This document shows, piece by piece, positions 42,218-50,356 of a stretch of 64,000 nucleotides of DNA (positions are counted from its first letter, which is position 1; every line of letters starts with the position of its first letter). Source of the DNA: Pseudomonas corrugata (GTDB taxonomy: Bacteria > Pseudomonadota > Gammaproteobacteria > Pseudomonadales > Pseudomonadaceae); assembly GCF_001269905.1 (NCBI RefSeq), contig NZ_LHVK01000010.1:62001-126000 (forward strand). The letters run 5' to 3'. The notes beneath the pieces are model-generated. The model had not been told where the DNA came from and did not search any database. It saw only the letters and a program-made list of their open reading frames with translations. The translations under genes and the position numbers were made by a program.

Positions 42218-43672
42218 TCAGGCCTGGCCAACCGAACTGAACGATGGGCTCGGTTGCGCGGCCGGCTCACGCCGCGCCAGGGCAAAATACAACACCCCGC
42301 CGAGGAAACAGCCGGTGAACCAGGCAAAGCTGGCCATCGGTTGCAACAGCGGCGTGAAGGTGATCGCCACCCCCATCAACGTCGCTGGCACCAGCGCCTT
42401 GACCGCCGTCCAGTTGATACCGCCGCTGTAGTAATAGCGCCCGCTCGGGCCGTCATTGAACAGCGCATCGACGTCAATCGACTGCTTTTTGATCAGATAG
42501 AAGTCCACCAGCAGAATCCCGAACAACGGACCGATGAAAGCTGCCAGCACATCCAGGGTGTAATGGATCACTTCAGGATTGTTGAACAGGTTCCAGGGCG
42601 TGATGAAAATCGACGCCAGCGCAGCGATCATGCCACCGGCACGCCAACTGATCTTGCTGGGTGCGACGTTGGCAAAGTCGAAGGCCGGCGAGACGAAGTT
42701 GGCGACAATATTGATGCCGACGGTGGCCGTCACGAAGGCAAAGGCCCCGAGCAGCACCGCCACATCGTTGTCGATGCGCGCTACGGTGGCGATCGGGTCA
42801 TGGAGCATTTCGCCGAACACCGGCAAGGTTCCGGAAACAATCACCACGGTGACCAGCGAGAAGGCCAGGAAATTCAGCGGCAGCCCCCAGAAATTACCCC
42901 GACGCACGTCAGACATGCTCCGGCAGTAGCGACTGAAATCGCCGAAATTCAGGGTCGGCCCGGAAAAATATGACACCACCAGCGCCGTCGCCACGATCAC
43001 CTGACCGAACGCCTGCCAGCCGGACAGGGATTTTTCCGCCAGCGTAAAGCTGATGTTGCTCCAACCGGCCTTCCACACGATCCAGCCGGCCAGCAGAAAC
43101 ATCACGGCGTAGACCACTGGCCCCGCCCAGTCGATGAAACGGCGGATCGACTCCATGCCCGTCCAGAACACCAGCGCCTGGACAAACCACAGGCTGAGGA
43201 AACCAAACCAGCCCAGGTAAGATAAACCGGCAAAATGCGGCGTCGCATACACTTCCATTGTGGGAAAGAACCGCAGGACCACGATGATCAGCGCACTGGA
43301 CGCCAGGTACGTCTGAATGCCGTACCACGCGACGGCAATCAAACCGCGAATCACCGCCGGGATATTCGCCCCGAACACGCCGAACGCCAGCCGACAGATC
43401 ACCGGATACGGAACCGCCGCCTGCTGGCTCGGCTTGGCCACCAGGCTGGCGATCACCTGCACGATGCAAATCCCGCCCAATAACGCAATCAACACCTGCC
43501 AACTCGCCAACCCCAATGCGAACAGGCTGGCGGCGAACACATAACCACCGACGCTGTGCACATCACTCATCCAGAACGCGAAAATGTTGTACCAATTCCA
43601 TTTCTGCGGCAGCGGGCCCAAGTCTTCGTTATAGAGACGGGGGCTATAACCGTTGGGTAATTGCTCGGACAT
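42218..43672 (-). CDS. NCS1-family nucleobase/hydantoin-type permease
   Basis: 484 residues with about twelve spans; ATG 7 nt after AAGGAG. The NCS1 signature stands at the start (NEDLGPLPQKWNWYNIFAFWMSDVHSVGGYVFAASLFALG), followed by GLASWQVLIALLGGI and GDFSRYC in the sixth-span region. Relatives import uracil, allantoin or hydantoins with sodium or protons. No catabolic gene lies next to it to fix the substrate. Two TTTGTATAC motifs upstream suggest control by a GntR- or TetR-type repressor. Confidence 0.85.
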   Translation of the reverse strand: MSEQLPNGYSPRLYNEDLGPLPQKWNWYNIFAFWMSDVHSVGGYVFAASLFALGLASWQVLIALLGGICIVQVIASLVAKPSQQAAVPYPVICRLAFGVFGANIPAVIRGLIAVAWYGIQTYLASSALIIVVLRFFPTMEVYATPHFAGLSYLGWFGFLSLWFVQALVFWTGMESIRRFIDWAGPVVYAVMFLLAGWIVWKAGWSNISFTLAEKSLSGWQAFGQVIVATALVVSYFSGPTLNFGDFSRYCRSMSDVRRGNFWGLPLNFLAFSLVTVVIVSGTLPVFGEMLHDPIATVARIDNDVAVLLGAFAFVTATVGINIVANFVSPAFDFANVAPSKISWRAGGMIAALASIFITPWNLFNNPEVIHYTLDVLAAFIGPLFGILLVDFYLIKKQSIDVDALFNDGPSGRYYYSGGINWTAVKALVPATLMGVAITFTPLLQPMASFAWFTGCFLGGVLYFALARREPAAQPSPSFSSVGQA

Positions 43673-43747
43673 CGCGGGGCTCCTTATGAGTACCGCCGTG
43701 CCCCCGGGATGAGTTGCTCACCATACTGCGCACGGGAGCCGGCAGGG

Positions 43748-43904
43748 TTTGTATACGAAGTGGTACGCAGAATGCGTGCCATAGGCGGAGGATGTGAGAC
43801 AAACCGAGGTGTACGACAGTGCTGAAAGGCAGCCGAGAAGATGGATACGCCCACGAACAGGGCGCGAGTGCATGCTAAAGGTGCAGAATTTTGTATACAG
43901 CCAG
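43748..43904. promoter_or_regulatory. Paired TTTGTATAC motifs upstream of the NCS1 permease
   Basis: GTTTGTATACGAA near 43748-43760 and TTTTGTATACAGC near 43891-43903 share TTGTATAC, a near-palindromic core seen in GntR-family operators. Both lie in the 440-bp gap upstream of the minus-strand permease; the rest of the gap to 43925 shows no gene. Confidence 0.35.
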
Positions 43905-43924
43905 ATCAAAAGGCTAGACCCAGC

Positions 43925-44093
43925 ACTTGTGGCAACGGGATTTAGCGAAACGTCGCACCGCCCCGCTGGGGCGCGAAGCGGCCCCAAAACAGTCAACTTG
44001 TTCTGCCTGGCACACCGAGATGTCAGGGCTTGGGGCTGCTACGCAGCCCAGCGGGGATAAATCCCCTCGCCACAAACCACCTCGCCACAAGTC
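43925..44093. repeat. GTGGCGAGGGG-family long inverted repeat, compound
   Basis: Left arm CTTGTGGCAACGGGATTTAGCG with CCCCGCTGGGGCGCGAAGCGGCCCC; right arm GGGGCTGCTACGCAGCCCAGCGGGGATAAATCCCCTCGCCACAAA, followed by a further CCTCGCCACAAG tail. Confidence 0.8.
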
Positions 44094-44111
44094 ACTTTGT
44101 CAGGCTGCAGA

Positions 44112-44948
44112 TCAGCTCAACTCAATGCGATCCGCATGAATGACAATCTGTCCATTCTTGTACAGCGCACCAATGGCTTTCTTGAAGTTGCCCTTGCTCA
44201 CCCCAAACAGGCTGCTGATCAGCGCCGGATCGCTCTTGTCGCTGACCGGCAGGGTGCCGTTGTTGTCACGCAACTTGGAGAGGATCTTGGCATTCAAGCT
44301 GGTGGCAGCTTCCTGGCCCACCGGTTGCAGACTCAGGCTGATCTTGCCGTCCGCACGGATTTCCTTGATGTAACCTTTTTCCAGCTTGCCGGGGCGCAGG
44401 AACTTGAAGACTTCGTTCTTGTGGATAAGTCCCCAGTGGCGGTTATTGATGATCGCCTTGAAGCCCATGTCGGTGGCCTCGGCAACCAGCAGATCCACTT
44501 CCTGCCCCGGCGCATAGTTGGCCGGAGTCTTGTCCAGGTAGCGGTCAAGGCGCGCCGTGGCGGTGATGCGGCGGGTGTGCTTGTCGAGATAGACGTGCAC
44601 CACGCAATAATCCCCGGCAGTCATCTGGCGTTTCTCTTCCGAGAACGGCAGCAGCAGATCCTTGGGCAGTCCCCAATCGAGGAACACACCGATGCTGTTG
44701 ACTTCAACCACTTTCAGGCTGGCGAATTCGCCAACCTGGACTTTGGGTTTTTCCGTGGTCGCGATCAGTTTGTCGTCGCTGTCCAGATAAATAAAGACAT
44801 TGAGCCAATCTTCATCTTCGCTGGGAATATCCTTGGGGATATAACGATTGGGCAAAAGAATTTCGCCGTCCGCACCACCGTCCAGATATAAACCGAAGTT
44901 CGTGTGTTTAACCACTTGCAAACTGTTGTAGCGCCCGACTAAAGCCAT
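44112..44948 (-). CDS. CvfB-like S1-domain RNA-binding protein
   Basis: 278 residues. It shows consecutive S1-like beta-barrels (NSLQVVKHTNFGLYLDGGADGEILLPNRYIP; LKVVEVNSIGVFLDWGLPKDLLLPFSE; LLVAEATDMGFKAIINNRHWGLIHKNEVF with the next barrel YIKEIRADGKISLSLQP), and a C-terminal winged helix (DPALISSLFGVSKGNFKKAIGALYKNGQI). This order is that of CvfB/YitL proteins, first described as virulence regulators in Staphylococcus. It probably binds RNA in the cytoplasm; its targets in Pseudomonas are not known to me. Confidence 0.85.
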   Translation of the reverse strand: MALVGRYNSLQVVKHTNFGLYLDGGADGEILLPNRYIPKDIPSEDEDWLNVFIYLDSDDKLIATTEKPKVQVGEFASLKVVEVNSIGVFLDWGLPKDLLLPFSEEKRQMTAGDYCVVHVYLDKHTRRITATARLDRYLDKTPANYAPGQEVDLLVAEATDMGFKAIINNRHWGLIHKNEVFKFLRPGKLEKGYIKEIRADGKISLSLQPVGQEAATSLNAKILSKLRDNNGTLPVSDKSDPALISSLFGVSKGNFKKAIGALYKNGQIVIHADRIELS

Positions 44949-45287
44949 TTCCGAATACCCTCATTGCGTGGGCGGCATTCTACCCGGTTTTGCGGTGCGA
45001 TTCGTGACCGGCGGGAAAGCGCCCGTCCCGACCTTGATCTGCCAGCGTTATCCTGCCGGAAGCGGCCATTCGTCAGGCGGACGACACACCATGCGACTGA
45101 TTCGCACAGGCTGCTCGACGTTATATTTCCTTGTCGGTTTTTATTTAAAACAGTGGCTTAGGGCAACGACTGCGGCATAAATCCAGCCATTATCCGGCCC
45201 TATCCAGATCATTCAACGGGATATCAGCCAAGCAAGGGTCACGTATTTCCTGTACGATACCTGGCCCAATTAATTATCGACAGGTTA
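44949..45287. other. Gap without a supported gene
   Basis: No repeat or clear gene is seen. A 29-codon frame at 45091-45180 (plus strand) has a hydrophobic centre (TLYFLVGFYLK) but no good ribosome site, so it is left uncalled. Confidence 0.3.
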
Positions 45288-45476
45288 ATGGCCGCCATGC
45301 GCGTAAAAGCATCCAACAGCAAAGCAAAGCCAGCTCCAGCCGTTGAAACCAGCGAATCGATCAACGACCAGATCGCTGCGTTCCTCAAGTCCGGCGGTGA
45401 AATCCAGCAAATCGCCAAAGGCGTCAGCGGCCAGACATTCGGCCCGTCCAAGCAGATCAGCCTGGGCAAAAAGTAA
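45288..45476 (+). CDS. Small conserved protein with a SutA-like motif
   Basis: 62 residues (ATG 45288) or 59 from ATG 45297; the upstream CAGG suits either. A basic, Ala/Pro-rich start (RVKASNSKAKPAPAVET) precedes INDQIAAFLKSGGEIQQI and a tail GVSGQTFGPSKQISLGKK. The FLKSGGEIQQI segment resembles EEFLSRGGKVQEI in the P. aeruginosa RNA-polymerase-binding protein SutA, as remembered. A regulator or nucleic-acid-associated role is possible; function is otherwise unknown. Confidence 0.65.
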   Translation: MAAMRVKASNSKAKPAPAVETSESINDQIAAFLKSGGEIQQIAKGVSGQTFGPSKQISLGKK

Positions 45477-45662
45477 TCCCCGCATCACCTGGTCCCAAAG
45501 CGCTTTGAGCTTCGAAGCGCTTGGACTGGAACCTCCCCTGCCACATCCCACTCGGAAAAATCGACGAACGGCCTTCATCGCCGGGTATTCGCCGGTATGC
45601 TTGCACCTCTCTAACTCAAGTGTTCCAGCTTATTCTGCTCCTCGCTATTCACGGAGTGAAGC

Positions 45663-46379
45663 ATGCGCCTCCCCATTACCCTGCTGAGCATCAGCCTGCT
45701 GACCTGCCCGCCTGCTCACGGACAGATCTTCCAGCGCGAACTCGGCGACTTCGACCTCAAGCTCGGCACCAACCCCAGCCGTAGCATGGCCCAAGGCCTC
45801 GTCACGCCTTCGAGCACTGGCTCGTTTCACGGAGGCCTGGACCTGAGTCACGACAGCGGCTGGTACTTTGGACAATGGTCGCCCAGCGCCGGCCTGACCT
45901 CATCCGCCAACCTCGAGGTGGATTCCTACATGGGGTTCAAGCATCCCTTCGACCAGACCCTTGGCTACGAAGTCGGCCTTATCCACTACAGCTATCCCAC
46001 CGTCGACACCCTCGACAGCCAGGAACTCTATGGCGGGCTGACTGTGCTCGGCAGCCGTTTCGGCCTAGCCCTGAGCAACGATCCGGACAAACAGAACAGC
46101 ACGCTGTTCGCAGACCTGGGCGGTAACGTGCCGTTCGGCATCGGCGTCAGCGCCAAGTACACCACCCATCAGCTCAATACACCGGTTTCGGTCGAGGATG
46201 GCTATGTAGGCAGTTTCAGCGACTGGTCGTTGAAAATTTCCCGTCCGTGGCGCGGCATCGACCTGGACCTGATCTACAGCGATTCCAGCCTCAGCGGCAG
46301 CAGCTGTTCGGCCTACTCCGGCCACAACAGCGAATGCGACGGCCTGCTGACCCTGAAGATGGCCCATCCGTTTTACTAG
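45663..46379 (+). CDS. TorF-family putative porin
   Basis: 238 residues with signal peptide MRLPITLLSISLLTCPPAHG. The mature part is a run of alternating amphipathic strands (GSFHGGLDLSHDSGWYFGQWSPSAGL, GYEVGLIHYSYP, DSQELYGGLTVLGSRFGLALSNDP) ending with a terminal aromatic residue (AHPFY), as in outer membrane beta-barrels. The layout fits the TorF/Gcw_chp family, whose natural solute is unknown. Single-gene unit; ATG follows GGAG at about 7 nt. Confidence 0.75.
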   Translation: MRLPITLLSISLLTCPPAHGQIFQRELGDFDLKLGTNPSRSMAQGLVTPSSTGSFHGGLDLSHDSGWYFGQWSPSAGLTSSANLEVDSYMGFKHPFDQTLGYEVGLIHYSYPTVDTLDSQELYGGLTVLGSRFGLALSNDPDKQNSTLFADLGGNVPFGIGVSAKYTTHQLNTPVSVEDGYVGSFSDWSLKISRPWRGIDLDLIYSDSSLSGSSCSAYSGHNSECDGLLTLKMAHPFY

Positions 46380-46442
46380 GCTGAACTGCCGCGCGCCTGC
46401 CATGCTCAAACAAAACACCGATGGCTTCGCAAGGACTCGCTC

Positions 46443-47309
46443 ATGTCGCGCTGGTTTGCACGCACCGTCCTGTTTATCGCCCTGCTGCTGTTGCTGACGG
46501 CCTGCAGCCGCATCGGCCTGGCCTACCGCAACCTCGACCTGATCATCCCCTGGACCCTCAACGACTACCTGGATATCAACCGCGAACAAAAAGACTGGTT
46601 CAACGAACGCCTCAAGGAGCACCTGAGCTGGCACTGCACCACGCAATTGCCCGGTTACCTCGATTGGCTGGACCGCTTGAGGAGCATGGTCCAAACCAAC
46701 CAGGTGACCGATGAAGCCCTGCAGCAGCGCACCGAGGAAGCCAAGGCCGCCATCGCTGAAACCGCTCGGGAAATCACGCCGTCAGCCATCGAATTGCTGC
46801 AAGGCTTGAACGACGAACAAGTCGACGACATGGACGCTGCATTCACCAGGGACCAACGCAAGCGCCAGCAGGAATACCTCAAACCGTCGCTGCAACAGCA
46901 GATCCAGGAACGCAGCGAGCGCATGGAAAAACGCCTGAACGACTGGCTCGGCCCCCTCAACATCGCCCAACGCCAGCGCGTGGTGGCCTGGTCCACCGCC
47001 CTGGGCGACCAGAACCAGCAATGGATTGCCAACCGCGCCCACTGGCAAAACCAGTTCAGCGCCGCCGTGGCCCAGCGCCACGCCCCTGACTTTCCAAAAC
47101 GCATCGAGCAACTGCTGGTCAACCGCGAAAGCCTCTGGACCCCGGCCTACCGCGAGGCCTACAACAACACCGAAGCCCAGGCCCGCAGCCTGCTGGTAGA
47201 CCTGATGGCCGACAGCACCCCGCCCCAGCGCGAACGGCTGCTGAAGAAGATCGACGGGGTGAAGAAAGATTTCAGTGACTTGAAATGTCTGAAAGCGGCA
47301 AGAAACTGA
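46443..47309 (+). CDS. DUF6279 family lipoprotein
   Basis: 288 residues; ATG 7 nt after AAGGA. Signal peptide with lipobox LLTAC (Cys 21), then RIGLAYRNLDLIIPWTLNDYLDINREQKDW, the conserved start of the DUF6279 family. The rest is helical, rich in Gln, Arg and Glu. The Asp at +3 is absent (CSR), so outer-membrane sorting is expected. Function unknown. It starts 63 nt after the porin gene and may share its transcript. Confidence 0.82.
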   Translation: MSRWFARTVLFIALLLLLTACSRIGLAYRNLDLIIPWTLNDYLDINREQKDWFNERLKEHLSWHCTTQLPGYLDWLDRLRSMVQTNQVTDEALQQRTEEAKAAIAETAREITPSAIELLQGLNDEQVDDMDAAFTRDQRKRQQEYLKPSLQQQIQERSERMEKRLNDWLGPLNIAQRQRVVAWSTALGDQNQQWIANRAHWQNQFSAAVAQRHAPDFPKRIEQLLVNRESLWTPAYREAYNNTEAQARSLLVDLMADSTPPQRERLLKKIDGVKKDFSDLKCLKAARN

Positions 47310-47339
47310 ACGAACAAGCTCTCAAAAACACTGAGAACC

Positions 47340-47430
47340 CCTGTGGGAGCGAGCCTGCTCGCGATAGCGGAGTGTCATCCTGCTACATGGCGACTGACAC
47401 ACCGCTATCGCGAGCAGGCTCGCTCCCACA
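47340..47430. repeat. TGTGGGAGCGAGCCTGCTCGCGATAGCGG inverted repeat
   Basis: TGTGGGAGCGAGCCTGCTCG on the left is mirrored by CGAGCAGGCTCGCTCCCACA on the right, with AGCGGAGTGTCA/TGACACACCGCT inside. A common Pseudomonas REP-type palindrome pair between convergent genes. Confidence 0.85.
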
Positions 47431-47447
47431 AATGTTGTGTACAACCC

Positions 47448-47840
47448 TCAGGCAATCTGCGCCTTCGAAGCCAGGTCATCAAAGGTAAACTCATCCAGCG
47501 CATCCTCCTGTTCATCCAGCACCTGGCGCGGATGATCATTCCCGGGAATGCTGCTGTCGATCAGGCTCAACAAACGCGAACCCCGCACCGTCAGCACGAA
47601 ATTCTCGCCATTACCGCCCTCTTCCTCCGGCCGAGGCTCAATGAAGCCACGCTGCAGCAGCAACTTCTCGTACTCCCCGGCGACCGCTTTCAGATGATCG
47701 AGGTTCTCTATCTCCTCGCCTGCGGCCGCCTTCGCCGCCGCGTACTGCTCCGCGTAAGGCCTAGGGGTAAAACTGTGGCCGGCGCCGTTCTGCACTTCGT
47801 GCAACAACCGTTCGATCAAGTCCCAGTTATAAGTCGTCAT
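47448..47840 (-). CDS. DUF2513-like winged-helix protein
   Basis: 130 residues. TTYNWDLIERLLHEVQ at the start, a central LDHLKAVAGEYEKLLLQRGFIEPRPEE and FVLTVRGSRLLSLIDSSI form a winged-helix-like core resembling DUF2513 proteins, which occur near phage and defence genes but also as single core genes. It is probably a small transcriptional regulator. The ATG follows GGAGG at about 10 nt. No partner gene adjoins it. Confidence 0.65.
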   Translation of the reverse strand: MTTYNWDLIERLLHEVQNGAGHSFTPRPYAEQYAAAKAAAGEEIENLDHLKAVAGEYEKLLLQRGFIEPRPEEEGGNGENFVLTVRGSRLLSLIDSSIPGNDHPRQVLDEQEDALDEFTFDDLASKAQIA

Positions 47841-48014
47841 CCTGGTCCATCCTCCAAAGAGTGAGATGCCTACTCAAGTTGTGACCGAGGCGCCACGCCA
47901 CCGTTCAGCCAGGCTTCCAGGCGGACCGTCGCGCCAACCGACCAACGGTCTGTCGAATTCATCCAGGGCCAGACGACCACATGTTGAAACGCCCTGCCTC
48001 CAGGAGAAATCACC

Positions 48015-48746
48015 ATGAACGTAGAGAACCATCCAGCCGTCTCGCGGGAAGAATGGCTCAAGGCCCGCCAACAACACCTGGCCCACGAAAAAGCCTTCAC
48101 CCGCGAACGGGACAAACTCAGCGCCGAACGCCGCGCCCTGCCGTGGGTGAAAATCGACAAACCCTACCGCTTCCAGGGGCCGAACGGCGAACTCAGCCTG
48201 GCCGACCTGTTCGGCGGCCGCAGCCAGCTGATCGTCTATCACTTCATGTTCGGCCCCGGCTGGACAGAAGGCTGCCAAGGCTGCTCCTTCCTCTCCGACC
48301 ACATCGACGGCGCCAACCAACACCTGGCCCACCACGACGTCGCCGTAGTAGCCGTCTCCCGCGCGCCGTTCGCCGAATTCCAGCCATTCAAACGCCGCAT
48401 GGGCTGGGCCTTCGACTGGGTCTCCTCAAACGGTTGCGACTTCAACTACGACTTCGGCGTCAGCTTCAAAGCCGAAGGCACCGCCGCCGGAACGGCCACC
48501 TACAACTACGAAAAAACCGACACCGCCGAAGGCGAACTCCCCGGCCTGAGCGTCTTCTATCGCAACGAAGCTGGCGAGATCTTCCACACCTACTCCACGT
48601 ATGCCCGAGGTTTGGACATGCTGGTCGGGACTTACCAATACCTCGACCTGACGCCCAAGGGGCGTAATGAGGACGAGATCATGGATTGGGTGCGGCATCA
48701 TGATAAGTACGAGGATGCGAAGCCCAACGGGTGCTGCCACGGTTGA
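48015..48746 (+). CDS. DUF899 family thioredoxin-like protein
   Basis: 243 residues; ATG 7 nt after AGGAG. The DUF899 pattern is complete: SREEWLKARQQHLAHEKAFTRERDKLSAERRALPWVKI, LADLFGGRSQLIVYHFMFGPGWTEGCQGCSFLSDHIDG, and SVFYRNEAGEIFHTYSTYARGLDMLVGTYQYLDLTPKGR. The fold is thioredoxin-like, with C-x-G-C in place of C-x-x-C around EGCQGC. The reaction is not known. The tail carries CCHG. Confidence 0.88.
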   Translation: MNVENHPAVSREEWLKARQQHLAHEKAFTRERDKLSAERRALPWVKIDKPYRFQGPNGELSLADLFGGRSQLIVYHFMFGPGWTEGCQGCSFLSDHIDGANQHLAHHDVAVVAVSRAPFAEFQPFKRRMGWAFDWVSSNGCDFNYDFGVSFKAEGTAAGTATYNYEKTDTAEGELPGLSVFYRNEAGEIFHTYSTYARGLDMLVGTYQYLDLTPKGRNEDEIMDWVRHHDKYEDAKPNGCCHG

Positions 48747-48785
48747 TGCAGAGCATTCACCTACCGCCCAGTCGAGCAAAGCTCC

Positions 48786-48838
48786 CCTGTGGCGAGGGAT
48801 CTTGCTCCCGCTCGACTGCGCAGCAGGCGCCTACGGTG
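48786..48838. repeat. GTGGCGAGGGA-family repeat, single arm
   Basis: CTGTGGCGAGGGATCTTGCTCCCGCTCGACTGCGCAGCAGG resembles the left arm of the element at 4823. Confidence 0.6.
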
Positions 48839-48897
48839 CCTGAATCAACACCACCACTTGAATGTAATTGGGAGATTGCGGGCGCAGGAAGAACAAT

Positions 48898-48932
48898 AAT
48901 GAAAACGGACGAGCTGATTCGCCCGTTTCATT
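48898..48932 (-). terminator. Terminator after brnA
   Basis: On the minus strand AATGAAACGGGCGA pairs with TCGTCCGTTTTCATT (one mismatch, one bulge) and TATTGTTC follows. It lies 14 nt past the brnA stop. Confidence 0.65.
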
Positions 48933-48945
48933 GCTGCATCCTTTA

Positions 48946-49200
48946 TTACCGGTGGTTTTGCTGCGCTTGCATGTACTGACGCAGAAGTTGATTGATGCGC
49001 GTCTGGTAACCAGCGCCCTGTCCCTTGAACCACTCCAGCACATCGGAGTCGAGGCGAATGGTCACCGCTTGTTTTGTCGGAACACGCAGCTCCGCGCGAC
49101 GAAAGAAATCCTCTCCCAATTCGGGGATGTCGGTAGTGTCGATGTCTTCGTCATTGATTCTGGCCAGGCGCTCCCAGTCAGTCTTCGATGCTTTTGACAT
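48946..49200 (-). CDS. brnA: BrnA-family antitoxin
   Basis: 84 residues from the ATG of MSKASKTDWERLARINDEDID; the longer frame upstream overlaps the toxin gene. SDIPE-like region TDIPELGEDFFRRAELR, then the ribbon-helix-helix part PTKQAVTIRLDSDVLEWFKGQGAGYQTRINQLLRQYM, are typical of BrnA. It would neutralise BrnT and repress the operon. Its start overlaps the BrnT frame by 23 nt, the usual arrangement, but the toxin gene here is truncated. Confidence 0.88.
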   Translation of the reverse strand: MSKASKTDWERLARINDEDIDTTDIPELGEDFFRRAELRVPTKQAVTIRLDSDVLEWFKGQGAGYQTRINQLLRQYMQAQQNHR

Positions 49201-49423
49201 ACAGTTTGGCCTCCTGCTGAGTGGATTTTCGGGCTGAGATGATACGGATGACATCACCACGCCGCTCGGTATACACGACCACGCCAATCAACACCTTGAT
49301 CCAGCCAATTGCGATCCAGCGATCTTCGTCGTAATCCGCTCGGTCATCGTGCAGAACCAGCACAGGATGCTGGAAGACGGCCGGAACGTCGTTGAAGTCG
49401 ATACCGTGTTTGGATCGGATGAA
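49178..49423 (-). pseudogene. BrnT toxin lacking its N-terminus
   Basis: The frame reads FIRSKHGIDFNDVPAVFQHP, then RWIAIGWIKVLIGVVVYTERR, DVIRIISARKST-QEAKLY, a BrnT-type ribonuclease. The usual start (about W-D-x-x-K-x-x-x-N) is missing: the frame begins directly at the stop of the HigA gene upstream, with no ATG near KHG. The GTG at 49363 would give only 61 residues. It is therefore probably inactive, leaving BrnA as an orphan repressor. Confidence 0.75.
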
Positions 49424-49711
49424 TCATGAGAAGACCAGCTTTCCTACCTGCCCCAAATCAACATGCCGGCGAGCAACCTGCAGATCGTAAACACCTTGCA
49501 TAGCCAGCCAACTCTCCGGCGAGCGACCTGCTGCGACCGACAGACGCAGCGCCATTTCAGGCGAGACGCGATAGGTACTTCTCAAGACACGGCTCAGAGT
49601 CGAGGGCGCTACGCCAAGCTTTTCAGCCAGGTGACGACCGCTGATACCGTTCGGCTCCAGATAGATTTCGGTAATGAACTCACCGGGATGGGGAGGGTTG
49701 CACATGTTCAT
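49424..49711 (-). CDS. higA: HigA-family antitoxin (XRE type)
   Basis: 95 residues: PPHPGEFITEIYLEPNGISGRHLAEKLGVAPSTLSRVLRSTYRVSPEMALRLSVAAGRSPESWLAMQGVYDL, the HTH-containing HigA/VapI pattern. No HigB-like toxin frame lies upstream (49712-50100) on this strand. Its stop is the first codon before the truncated BrnT frame, so two toxin-antitoxin loci have been joined with loss of both toxins or parts of them. Confidence 0.85.
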   Translation of the reverse strand: MNMCNPPHPGEFITEIYLEPNGISGRHLAEKLGVAPSTLSRVLRSTYRVSPEMALRLSVAAGRSPESWLAMQGVYDLQVARRHVDLGQVGKLVFS

Positions 49712-50135
49712 CGGCTGTAATTCTCGACAGTCCTGAGACGTGGCTGAATCTCTTGAAGAGCCTTAAAGAGACTCGAGCACGCATTGCGAAGCGTTAAGTT
49801 AAATCGTGATATTTCTTAGCCCCTGGACTTTTCCTAGGACGTTGAATCAAAACGAAAGACAAAAGAGTAGGGAGCGCATTTCCGAGGGACAACCCTAAAA
49901 AGTCGTGGGATATTTCGCTGAAGGTAGGGCAATCCTTCCGACATGCACCAATAATTTGCGGCTCCCGGTCAAGACAACTCAGTGCAAGGACGACTGCCCA
50001 GCAGGCTAGGCTGCTCGACCTTACGCAGAGTCAAAGCCGACCGCTGCCTAAGCAAGGTCCTACATAAGGCTCGGAAAGCGGTGTCTTGTGACCAAGGAAC
50101 CGGCAAGCCTATAGTCCCTTGTCGCTCAAATGGCG
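49712..50135. other. Gap without a supported gene
   Basis: No reading frame with a convincing protein, no palindrome of the window's repeat families. It separates higA from the structured leader at 50141 and should hold promoters for both directions. Confidence 0.3.
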
Positions 50136-50140
50136 GCTCG

Positions 50141-50327
50141 GGTTTGGCGACCTGGTAACGAGGTGCGAAAGCGATCTGCTTGTTTGCAGGCGCCCGCGCA
50201 TCCGCGATACTGCCTCGCTTCATGGCAGTTGTACGCGGGAGATCTTCGGGTCTGCCGGTACCTCGTTCCGGTTCGCCAACCTGCGTACAGCTGCCACCCT
50301 TTCGTTTGGCGACGATCCGTTGGTAGC
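50141..50327 (+). ncRNA. Three-arm leader RNA, c4/CI-antisense-like
   Basis: Arm 1 (from 50141, GGTTTGGCGACC then TGGTAACGAGGT) is complementary over about 22 bases to arm 2 (50260-50281, ACCTCGTTCC then GGTTCGCCAACC). Arm 3 (GTTTGGCGACGA, 50304-50315) repeats the start of arm 1 and lies in the loop of a hairpin (GCTGCCA 50290-50296 with TGGTAGC 50321-50327) close before the gene at 50357. The sequences differ from the 4271 leader (TTTGGCGAC instead of TTTGGTAGC) but the covariation keeps the pairing, good evidence for selected RNA structure. Confidence 0.55.
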
Positions 50328-50356
50328 TCTCACTAAATCAAACGAGGCTACAATTC

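Noticed and set aside
45091..45180. 29-codon frame with hydrophobic centre
   Set aside because: No convincing ribosome site, homologue or context; cannot be told from chance.
49712..49950. HigB-type toxin upstream of higA
   Set aside because: Minus-strand frames here are interrupted by stops and none shows the HigB/RelE pattern.
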